In this document: in pieces, positions 1 through 8,375 of the stretch
Layout: each line of letters starts with the position of its first letter
Numbering within the stretch: the first letter of the stretch is position 1
Assembly: GCF_000315625.1 (NCBI RefSeq)
Contig: NW_005434568.1
Coordinates: 1 to 28,922 of the forward strand
DNA: 28,922 nt
Direction: 5' to 3'
Source of the DNA: Guillardia theta CCMP2712
Lineage: Eukaryota; Cryptophyceae; Pyrenomonadales; Geminigeraceae
Position numbers and translations under genes: made by a program
Notes under the pieces: model-generated
The model's database searches: none
What the model was told of the DNA's origin: nothing
What the model saw: the letters and a program-made list of their open reading frames with translations, nothing else

Positions 1-132
1 AATCTCACTCTCTTACTCTTTCCACGTTTTATCCCGCCTCCTCTTCCCTCCTCCCCTCTTCCCTTTCGCTGTGTCGTCCACCTCTCCCTGTCCCTTCCCT
101 CCCCTCCCCTCCCTCCCTCCCTCCTCTCTTAC

Positions 133-963
133 CGCTTCCAGCTTCACTGTACAAATGCTGCTGGCCAGAGACACCGTCACATCTCGCACAGCTGGGCTCC
201 TCTTCAGCCCCTGCTCGATCCTCCTCACGCATGCCCCACACGTGATCCCTTCGACTTGGAAGCGCCTCCTCTCTTCAGGGCAAGTCGAGCCGAGCAGGCA
301 GACAGGGCTTGCCAGATGCTCCTCCAGCGTCTTGAGCAGAAGACTCTTGTCAAGGGAGGACGACGAGCTGATGGTGACGGTGCGGGTGTGACGGTTGATG
401 TCATAGCCAGTCACTTTCAAGGGAGGATGGAAGGAGGAGGAAAAGGAGGAGAGGGAAGAGTCGGTCGAGGAGGGAGGAAGACGAACGGGGAAGGAGGAAG
501 ACTGGAGGCAGGATAGAAGCTTGTTCAACTTGATCACCACATCCTCCGATCTCAGATCTGGAACGTAAAACGTAGCAGAGCAAACGTCACTATGCTCCTT
601 CTGACTGTCGGAAGTCCGTTCCGTCTGTTCCATTCCTCGATGCTCTCCTCCTCCTCCCCCTCCTCCTCCTCCTCCTCCTCCTCCTCCACTCATTGCCCCG
701 GCCCCGGCCCCTCCTTCTACCCCCTCTACTGCCGTGCATCCGTACCCCGCCGCTATCACCGCTCCTACAAGCTCCGACGTCGCTCCTCCTTCCACGTACG
801 CCCTACCCCCTTCCAGCTCCACCCGCACCTCCTTCACGCCATCGATAACTCGCAGCGCCTTCTCCACCCGCCCGACGCACTTCCTGCATGTCATACCCTC
901 AACGATGAGCCGTGCAGGCATTGCCTTAGAGTTTCTCTCACTCTCCTCCTCCAGGGCCATCAC
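133..963 (-). CDS. HMA-domain protein, first exon (probable Cu-ATPase N-terminus, partial)
   Basis: The exon reads from ATG at 963 to about 133, where the frame meets a strong splice donor (GTAAGA, GT at 132-131); beyond it the frame becomes low-complexity and stops at 13, so I end the exon at 133. About 277 residues are coded. Residues 17-80 form a heavy-metal-associated domain with the metal site GMTCRKC. A second HMA domain near the end carries GITCGACVRRIE. Between them lie a poly-Gly tract encoded by a (TCC)n run on the plus strand (about 652-688), a Ser-rich stretch, and a segment with an HMA-like strand pattern but no CxxC. Tandem HMA domains ahead of a long protein are typical of copper P1B-type ATPases, where they receive copper from chaperones in the cytosol. 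The ATPase core itself is not in the window, so a soluble HMA protein is also possible. No downstream exon can be placed confidently in 1-132. Confidence 0.65.
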
Positions 964-1106
964 ATTCTGTGAAAGCGTTTAGCTGAACTTGTCGATGACC
1001 TGCAGACCTGAAGCGTCACATGCTTGCAACCTTCACCACATCTTCAGAGCTCTCCTCTGTTCTGCTCTGCCATGAACGTTCCTCTCCTCTCTCTCCTTAA
1101 GCTTCA

Positions 1107-1150
1107 ACTCTCTCTCTCTCTCTCTCTCGATCTCGATCTCGATCTCGATC
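1107..1150. repeat. Composite microsatellite (CT)n-(GATCTC)n
   Basis: A run of CT dinucleotides (1107-1128) passes directly into about four units of GATCTC (1129-1150). It lies in the 964-1741 intergenic stretch, which is otherwise GC-rich (about 1260-1420) with GGCCGGG-type motifs and shows no supportable gene on either strand. Confidence 0.85.
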
Positions 1151-1741
1151 TTTCTTTTTCTTCCCCTGCCTGAGGCCCCTTGCATGTTGTACATCGACCA
1201 ACCAAAAGCTAGAACCTTGGCTCACGTCCCTTACCGTTACATGACGGTTACAATCCTGTGGATCCGAGCCTGAGGGGCCGACCGTGGCGGCACAGTGGCC
1301 GGGCCGGGCCGTGACCGTCACTGAGGCTCACTGATCCCGGCGCTGCGGCGGCGCCCCCGGTGGCCGGGCCCGGCGGGCTCAAGCTGGCCGGGCGGCGGCC
1401 GCGACCTCATCGAGTCACCGAGTCGTCTCGACCTTTCAAGTACCGTACTGTTGGAGTGCGGCAGTGCCCATGTTGACTTTTTCTGAACGATTTTGGAACT
1501 TCGGAACTTTTGCCAAAAAAATCTCAAGCAATTTCGTGGTTTTTACAGTTGTTATAGTGCAGAGCGCTGGTCACGGTACCGGTACGGCATCATGTGTTAC
1601 CGCTGATCTCCCCGAGTCCCGCCGGCCGGCCCGGGCTCCCGGCCTAGCCTGGTACCAAGGCATAAGAACAGACACTCTTAGCTTGTGTCTTGTATCTAAG
1701 AAAGACCCTCGACCCATCTTGTTAGTGTTTCATTCAACGAA

Positions 1742-2068
1742 TTATTTCATCCCATTGCCATACTCTAGACCATTTTCGAAAACTTCACCTTGTGACAAGG
1801 CATCTTTCTTCGACAGTGAGAAGCTCTTTGTGTAGAACGAGTTCCCCTCTTGAAGCTTCAACGAGTTCCTGTGGTCTCTTGAGTACGATTGAGAGAGGAT
1901 CTCTTTTCGCATTAGCTTCCTTCTCTTCTGCACGTTCCCTTCTATGAATGAGAACTTCTCATGGAAGCATCTCAAATCCGAAGAGATTCTCTCGAGATCC
2001 AGAACAATTGGTGCATTGTGCAAATTTGCCATCTCATCAATGATCTCTTCTGGACACTTCCCGCTCAC
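1742..2068 (-). CDS. Possible C-terminal exon of the channel gene, or a separate small ORF
   Basis: An open frame of about 108 codons starts immediately after, and in a different frame from, the stop of the channel gene at 2065. Its translation has normal composition and looks helical and charged (for example EIIDEMANLHNAP and VQKRRKLMRKEIL), with no low-complexity bias. It has no convincing ATG, opening with GTG at 2068. A small intron near 2070-2140 on the minus strand could join the channel frame to this one: donor GTGATG after the codons for DNIDS and acceptor at ACTGAG would be in phase. That would replace the last two dozen channel residues with this tail. The alternative is chance open sequence in the 3' untranslated region. 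I do not recognise a family. Confidence 0.3.
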   Translation of the reverse strand: MSGKCPEEIIDEMANLHNAPIVLDLERISSDLRCFHEKFSFIEGNVQKRRKLMRKEILSQSYSRDHRNSLKLQEGNSFYTKSFSLSKKDALSQGEVFENGLEYGNGMK

Positions 2069-3951
2069 GAGCTCAGTTTGATATCGGTCTGCTTTTCAGC
2101 CGAGGCGATCGCAAGTCCTTTCAAGGCCTTCATCACACTGTCAATATTGTCGCTGTTCCATCCAGCGATTCCGACCTTGCTTGCGAAATGCAGTTGAAGT
2201 TTGGTGTACCTGAACATGACCAGCCGTAGCATGCAACCGAACCCAGCCTTGGAGAGGAGGCCACTCTTGCTCGACAGACCAGCGTACTCGACAAACGCAT
2301 ACCAATCCTTCAGCTCGAAGATGACGGGAGGCATCAGCCTCATCTCGCGGAATGCTGACTGAAGCTCCTTGAAAGACATCGACTCCTGATCATGCGTTTC
2401 ATCCATGCAGTTCCCCTTAGAAACACATACAGCTTTCCACAGTTTGCCCAGCCGGACCTCCAGGTCTTCAAGGTCGACGCTGTCCAGTAGCTGTTCGACA
2501 AGAGACTTCAAGCCAAATACGCTTCTCTGGACATACATGACATTGGGGTCTTCATAGGGTCGTAGATTCACTCCAGTGTTGTTGCTCGGCGAAGAGCAAA
2601 ACTTATCCACAAGCACGCAGATCACGATGTTGACCAGAGTGAAAGTGATGATCAACTGATAGCTCACAAAGAAAATACCAACACCCGCAGGATTTCCTGT
2701 CTGTATAAACAATTGTCGAACAATATCAGACCAACCATCGCCTGTCATAAATTGCCACAAAGTGAACATTGCTCGGAAAAACGTGCCAAAGTCTTCTACA
2801 GTGTAGGAAGCAAAAAAGTTGACGCACATCATGGCGTAAATTGAGGCAATCAGAAACAACAAAAGATATGCATTGGCCATCGCTGGTATCGCTTCAAAGA
2901 TTGACTCTACAATCCTTTTCAAGCTTGGCACGCGCTTGAAAAGTCGGAAGACACGAAAGGTACGCATCAATTTCAAACTGTTTGAACCAGGAAAATTTCC
3001 AGCAGCTATCGAGAGAATTCCAAAGAAAACGACAATGAAATCAAAGTGATTCCAAGGATCCCTGAAGAAGTCTCGGAAAAGGTTTGCAAACAAGTTGATG
3101 GAGAGTTCAAAGGCAAAGATCAATGTGAAAGACATGTCACAGAAATCTAGAAAGTCCAAAAAGCTTGGAGGTAGCTGAGAGCTGATTATGTTTATCCCGA
3201 AATTAAAACAAATGAAGGCAGCAACAACAAGCTGGAACTGAGGCTTCATATAAAAGTATCTCACTTTCCACCTCAGAAAACCAAGGCGATTAACATGGCA
3301 CATTTGAGAAGCTGTTTCATACTTCAAGGCTCTTCGAAGACATTCAACCCAAAAGTCTCTCTCTTCCTTTGTCTGACATTTGAATTTGAGCGGTTGTCCT
3401 CGGAAATGACCGAACGCACTAGTAAGAAGAACAAACTCCTCATCCCCTGCCTGCAGGGCACTTACAGAATGAAGAGCTCGTCTCGATAGTGTTCTTCCTG
3501 GGAAGAGATTAGCATGTTCAGATTCAAACAATTTTGATAGGTCGTCAACATGCTCAGATTCGTGCAAGGAGGTTTGTCGTAGAAACGCATTGAACTTGTA
3601 CTTAACATCCTCGTGGGCTTGCTCAGCACAAAGCGAAGTAGCAACGCCTATGATATCCCCGTAGGACACGATCAAAGGAAGTGCTTCGTTCAATCTAGCA
3701 GAGACTTTCAAGCCTTCGCCGTTAAGCTGCACTAATCGGTGCGAGTATGAATATGTACATCTCATCCATTCCTTGCAGTGCAGTTTTAGCCATCCCTCTG
3801 TTCTGACCTCCTTTAGAGGCCTTCCATCTTCAAAGAACTGACGAGTGTTGTTCCAAGCCTCAGAGAAATGTCGCCTTGTCGATAGTAATCGTGGCGTTTC
3901 ATTCAGTTGGTGGTCAGCCTTCAACTTCCTGCAAGCATAAAAAAGTGCCAT
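2065..3951 (-). CDS. PH-domain, single-domain voltage-gated cation channel
   Basis: A single 628-residue frame. Residues about 51-208 look like a pleckstrin-homology domain: it opens with EGWLKLHC and ends in an amphipathic helix with the characteristic W (KEERDFWVECLRRAL), with an insert in the middle. Residues 238-450 form one six-helix voltage-gated channel unit: S1 239-257, S2 270-292, S3 301-318, S4 326-346 with basic residues every third position (R330, R333, R336, K339), S5 358-381, pore 388-412, S6 424-450. The filter TGDGW (403-407) resembles the acidic filters of Ca/Na channel repeats, so Ca or Na selectivity is likely. One unit would have to assemble as a tetramer in a membrane. 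The PH domain may bind phosphoinositides or a partner. The C-terminal 170 residues are unrecognised. The first seven codons resemble a polypyrimidine tract plus CAG, so the true first exon may lie upstream. Confidence 0.8.
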   Translation of the reverse strand: MALFYACRKLKADHQLNETPRLLSTRRHFSEAWNNTRQFFEDGRPLKEVRTEGWLKLHCKEWMRCTYSYSHRLVQLNGEGLKVSARLNEALPLIVSYGDIIGVATSLCAEQAHEDVKYKFNAFLRQTSLHESEHVDDLSKLFESEHANLFPGRTLSRRALHSVSALQAGDEEFVLLTSAFGHFRGQPLKFKCQTKEERDFWVECLRRALKYETASQMCHVNRLGFLRWKVRYFYMKPQFQLVVAAFICFNFGINIISSQLPPSFLDFLDFCDMSFTLIFAFELSINLFANLFRDFFRDPWNHFDFIVVFFGILSIAAGNFPGSNSLKLMRTFRVFRLFKRVPSLKRIVESIFEAIPAMANAYLLLFLIASIYAMMCVNFFASYTVEDFGTFFRAMFTLWQFMTGDGWSDIVRQLFIQTGNPAGVGIFFVSYQLIITFTLVNIVICVLVDKFCSSPSNNTGVNLRPYEDPNVMYVQRSVFGLKSLVEQLLDSVDLEDLEVRLGKLWKAVCVSKGNCMDETHDQESMSFKELQSAFREMRLMPPVIFELKDWYAFVEYAGLSSKSGLLSKAGFGCMLRLVMFRYTKLQLHFASKVGIAGWNSDNIDSVMKALKGLAIASAEKQTDIKLSS

Positions 3952-5826
3952 GTTCGAGAACTGACGATGCAGGCACCGCGACAGTACTTTTATGATAGCA
4001 TGGAGTTGTCAGAACCCTTGAGAAGAACTATCCAACTACACATGTCAACAAGAAAAAGGCGTCAAGGTGTCTTCTATGCTCACGCTCTTGCTGTAAAGTT
4101 TGCATCATCATCCTGCAGTCCAAGCAAAGGTAGCATCATGAATGCATTGACGTGATATCACCCATGACCCTTACAGCTTCATGATCACAATATAATGATT
4201 CTCACTCATCACATCATGGATGTCTGCAGATAAGTTCCCTTCCTATGTGAAGCATGGTCCTGCGCATCTTGCCCGGTGGTTCAACCATGCATCTCATTTG
4301 CAATGACACATGCCGTGCTCGATTAGGTCCTTCTCACATTCACCACCCTCCTGTATCTCCCTGTCACCACCCCCTCCCCGGCATTACTTCGAACCGTGAT
4401 CTACCCTACACCCCACCCTGGGCCTAGCCCCCACCCCTACGGTGATTTTTTGAGGCCCCAATCTCCAGGGTGGGTCCATCCACCACCCCTCCCTCCTCAT
4501 GTATAGACTTCTTTGATCCCACCACCCGGTCCTTACACATATCCCCTATCTCCCCTAGAAATTTCTATCTCCGAACCCACCCCCTGCAAACCTTTTTTCC
4601 CCGTCTTTACTACACTGCCTGAAGATCACGAAGGGCTTGAAGGAATGCCGCTACCCCCACCCCCACCCTCACCTCCACCCCCACCCCCTCCCATTTTCAC
4701 GACTGACCCCCCCTCGACTCCGAGGCTCATTTTGGGAATTTCCGAGCCTCACCCTCACCGCCCCTACCACTGTCAAGTACCCACGGGTCCTACTAGGCTG
4801 TATTCAGAAAGAGTTTTCGACCAACTGCAGGGCACTAGGCTACATATAGTACCCCCCCCCCCTAGGCCTCGAAGCAACCGTCTGCCAGGTGTCGTCCCGG
4901 TCACTACTAGCAGCAAAAAAAAGCAGCAGCTCACCACCCTACCCCATGAGGTCTCAGCCCTTCTTAGCACCGTCAAGTACGGAGTGTTCGGAGTGATGAC
5001 TCCCCTGCCCTGGCACGGGCCCGGCCAAGTTTCTGCCAGGCTGGTCAGTGACCCGGCTGTGGTCAGTGGAGTCAGAGTTTACTCTGAAAGTTGAATAAGT
5101 TACTTCAAGCCGGGCTCAAAGTTACTAAAAGTTAGGTTGAAAATCAATGTGTGACAACACTGTGACACTGTGATCGGACAGCCTGTCCGAACAAGTTTCC
5201 TGGTGAGTCCGAGTCACCGCGCGGCCCGGCCCCCGCGGCCGCCGGGGCACCCGGAGCCACGGCACTGTGGCAGGCCTGCCAGGCTTCGGCCCGTGCAGTG
5301 CGGCCCAGCGGCGGGGCCCGGGGTCCGGCGGGCCGCCATTCAACGGTTCCAACGATACTTGGCAAGGTTAATCGATACTTACCGTACTACGGTACCGTGG
5401 CTTGAGTGGCGACATTGATAACAAGTGGCTCATCTTTCCGAGCGGCGGCCCTGCCAAATTACAGTATTTACGTTAGCCAGGGACCGTGACGTTCCGATCA
5501 CTTTAGTTGATCATCCGATGATCGGCTGCAACAAATCTTCCGACAAGGCTTCGGAAAGTTCCATTTTTAGTTAAATCACCCGGCCAAGATGGCATCATGT
5601 TTCGAGGCCTCCCAAAATTCAGTTGATACTGAAGTAATCCTAATAACGACAGACAAGCTCTCGTTCTGCGTTAGACCATGATCTTTGTGGGGTATGCCCA
5701 CCTCACAATACAGGCCCCTGAGATCCATGCGCAATCCTTTCAAGAGGATCAGCCTTGCTTCTGTGCAAATGAGCCTTCTGGCTACCGACGCCGGAGTTTG
5801 CAAGAGACCTGATATCATTGTGTCAG
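3952..5826. other. Intergenic: C-rich and GC-rich repeats, no supported gene
   Basis: From 3952 to 4320 nothing clear is seen, though upstream channel exons could hide here. From 4321 to 4865 the plus strand is C-rich, with CCACCCCCACCC-type runs (4650-4700) and a C homopolymer near 4850-4862; the matching open frame encodes only proline-rich low complexity. From 5200 to 5340 there is GC-rich DNA with GGCCCGGC motifs, followed by GTACCGT-type motifs. No start, splice sites or family similarity support a gene. Confidence 0.5.
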
Positions 5827-6886
5827 TCACGTGGAAGAGGGGCGCCATTGAGCTGACCTCGGGTTTGCTGTCGACCCGTACATGGAATGGTACTGCTTGT
5901 CGTAGTTGTCCCTCTTCCGCTCGCCATCTCTTGATGTTTCGTAGGCAGTTCGCGGAGCACTTGCACCTTAGCAAGAAATACGTGAGAAGGCGCAGGGAGG
6001 CAACAGGAGACGAAGATAAATCTTACTTGCGAGTCGACGCTCAAGCGCACTCATGTGCTCTTGTCCCTGCAGGATTGTGACTACTTTCGAGTGACGTGGG
6101 ACAACAGAATGCACTTACAGGTCGTTTGTGTCGCTTCCATTCTTCATCGTCAGAATGATCGCGTGTATCTCGCTTCCTCTTCTTGTCCTTTTTCTCGGCT
6201 TTCAGTCTTTTCTTCTCCTGCTTGTGGGCCTTTTTCAACTCTTTCTTCAGCTTCTTGTCACTTTTGCCCTTGTGATCGGTCGACGAGTTCCATTCACCTG
6301 CTTCAATGCTTGCCAGCAATGCAGCATGATCAGTGTCGTCATCCTTATGGCCGTGATTGCCGCCTGAGAGGTGATTCTGAAGGATCTCGTTGATATTTTG
6401 CGTTCCCTCCTGTCGTTCGTGGGTTTGCGTTTCAAGACTTGCTTGCAGGTTCTCCACTTTAATGGGAGCAAACCCAAGACCTTCAACTCTTTCGCCAAAG
6501 GATTCGCTGGCAATGCCATCTGCGATGGTACCAGCTTCTGCATTGCCTTTCTTGAACAGCTTGTTCTTCTCCGCTCTTTCCAGGGCCACTTCGGGTCTTT
6601 CCATAGGTTTTTCACCAAGGAGTTGCGCCATCAGGTCATTTTCTCGTGATTTCACCATGTCGATTTCCGTTTTCCCGGACTTCTTCAGATCTACCTTCGT
6701 TTCATTGACGTACCAGTTAAGATCCTTGAACTTTTGCCATCTTCCCGCTGCTGCCTTCACAGAGTGACCTAGATAGTTTTGAGCTTGAAAGACGGTGTCT
6801 CCATGTTTCTCCTTGATCTCGGACCAGTCAAATTGGTCCTTTCCTCCTCGAGTTCCTCCTCGAGCAGGACCATTGTAGATCGCCAT
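5827..6886 (-). CDS. Mmtag-domain protein (MMTAG2/C1orf35-like)
   Basis: Three exons can be read in phase: 6886-6119, 6066-6027 and 5966-5827, joined by introns of 52 and 60 nt with donors GTAAGT and GTAAGA and acceptors CTGCAG and GCTAAG. The product is about 315 residues; human MMTAG2 is roughly 260. The N-terminus has the family hallmarks: an RGG-rich start (ARGGTRGGKDQFDW), then NYLGHS and GRWQKFKDLNWY. The middle is charged and helical. Residues about 205-245 are a dense lysine tract (KKLKKELKKAHKQEKKRLKA) suited to nuclear localisation. The tail, from exon 3, is rich in Arg, Tyr and Ser (ERKRDNYDKQYHSMYG). Homologues are poorly characterised nuclear proteins; a role in RNA biology is inferred only from the basic composition. 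The start is the first ATG just before the conserved domain. The neighbours are unrelated. Confidence 0.8.
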
Positions 6887-7315
6887 GAGCGTATCCTTGT
6901 TCTAGGTACAGATTTATTCCCTACCACTCCTTCCGATCTAGCAACGAGCAGAACCACACGGTATCTGCATGAAAGCGATCAGCTGGAGAAGCTTACACTT
7001 CAAAACAAACAAGCATTTTTTTCTATTCAACCCATCCCCTTGCTCCCTTCTCAATCTCTCCCCTATTACCTCCCCCACTCATCCCAATCGCCACACCGCC
7101 GTTGGTTCCCACTACCTGGCTGCCACCCTGCCTCTTCCGCCCCACATTCCCTTTATCCTTTGCCCATGCGCCTCCATCTCTATTCCCCCCTTCAGTCGCG
7201 ATCCTTCACGCCCTCTATCCTTCTCCCGCTTCCTTCCTTCAGCTCCTCTCCTCTCCTTGTCCTCCCCGTGCATCAGCCGCCTGCTCCTGCTTCCCCAAAA
7301 CTTCCCTTTGGTTTC
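6887..7315. other. Intergenic, pyrimidine-rich upstream region
   Basis: This stretch lies 5' of the Mmtag gene and is strongly pyrimidine-rich on the plus strand (about 7020-7310). Open frames here encode only Ser/Pro/Leu low complexity. I see no promoter motif that I can support. Confidence 0.4.
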
Positions 7316-7483
7316 TTTGCTCAAAGTTAAGTTAAAATTCAGTACGAGATCATTTGACCATCATGAGTCAACTGAGAGTCGGAGAGCCTCCGGGCGGCCC
7401 TCGGAGACCCCGGCTGAGAGACTCGAGAGCCTCGGAGACCCAATCATGGGCCTGCCAACTGCTGTCCCCCAAACTTAACTGAT
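7316..7483. mobile_element. MITE-like element, copy 1
   Basis: The left end, TTTGCTCAAAGTTAAGTTAAA followed by TTCAGTACGAG, matches the left ends of the copies at 7666 and 22164. The right end, GCTGTCCCCCAAACTTAAC (about 7461-7479), is shared with copy 2. The interior differs. No protein is coded and no clear target duplication is seen, so this is either a degenerate copy or a related element. Confidence 0.55.
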
Positions 7484-7653
7484 ACCTTCACTTAACTGCG
7501 CGCAGGACCATTCCCCCGCGCCACTAGGCTTCAATCAGGGCCACTGCAATGGGGCCCGGCCGGTACGACTCCGATTGCCGGGCCCGGGGCCTTCCGGCGG
7601 GGCCCCTGAGCCTCCGACGCAGCGGGCCGGGCGACCGGCCGGCGGGGGGAAAC

Positions 7654-7829
7654 CGTTGAACAGTCTTTACTCAAAGTTAAGTTAAAGATCAGTACGAGGA
7701 CAATCAGGAGAGACGAGGAGGCTTGACCCAGACACTGTCGCACAGGCCAAACGGCGAGAAGAGAAAAGACAGCGAGAACCAAACCCAATCCTGCCGACTG
7801 CTGTCCCCCAAACTTAACGTTGAACAGTC
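7654..7829. mobile_element. MITE-like element, copy 2, with 12-bp flanking direct repeat
   Basis: The element proper is 7666-7817. It starts TTTACTCAAAGTTAAGTTAA, followed by AGATCAGTACGAGGA, and ends CCCCCAAACTTAA. It is bounded on both sides by the same 12 bases, CGTTGAACAGTC (7654-7665 and 7818-7829), as expected for a target-site duplication. It is non-coding and about 152 bp long. The right end is only a short imperfect inverse (CTTAA) of the left end, unlike copy 3. The flanking repeat is the best evidence that it moved as a unit. Confidence 0.6.
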
Positions 7830-8375
7830 ACGGTTAGATTAGAATTTTCACTCAATTGTAAGCAAAATCTTTGGGTACCGTACATTGTAGGTAAAATCAA
7901 CCAACGGGCGGCGGCGGTACCGAGTAAAGAAAGAAAGTTTACCGTGGAGTACGCCCGGCGACAATGTCAACGGTTTTCAACGGTCACAAAGAAGGGGTAG
8001 TACCCCACCACCTTACCTAAAGTACCCCCATGTCCTACGACAAGAGTACTTTACAAATTTGACTGAATGATTTTGATATCATCAAGTGACGGTAGCAGTA
8101 GCGTAGCGGCACAATGCCGCCGGCCTCGCGAGCAGACGTGATGACGTGAGTGACTGAGCACTTAGACAGTGGATGAGACCAAGAGCAAGCACCCGTGATA
8201 GCATCGCTCAATGCTGGACTATCGTGAGAGACAAGCCTTCGCGCTTGTGAGCAAGAAGTACATTGAACGAGTATCTCAAAGCTGGATTTGAAGCAGTGCT
8301 CATTTTTGAAACAGCTCATTCATACTGCTACAGCACATCGAGATCTCTGTTGCCATTAGGACTCTTGTCTATCCC
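7830..8375. other. Intergenic / upstream region of the left LRR gene
   Basis: Contains GGTACCG and GTACC motifs (7860-8030) and no supportable gene. The last part is the 5' flank of the left LRR gene. It shows no resemblance to the 5' flank of the right copy. Confidence 0.4.

Noticed and set aside
1107-1150. CRISPR-like or promoter repeat
   Set aside because: It is a simple dinucleotide/hexamer microsatellite without spacers.
4513-5094. Plus-strand open frame of 193 codons, proline-rich
   Set aside because: Composition follows the C-rich DNA. There is no domain, no signal and no clear splice sites.
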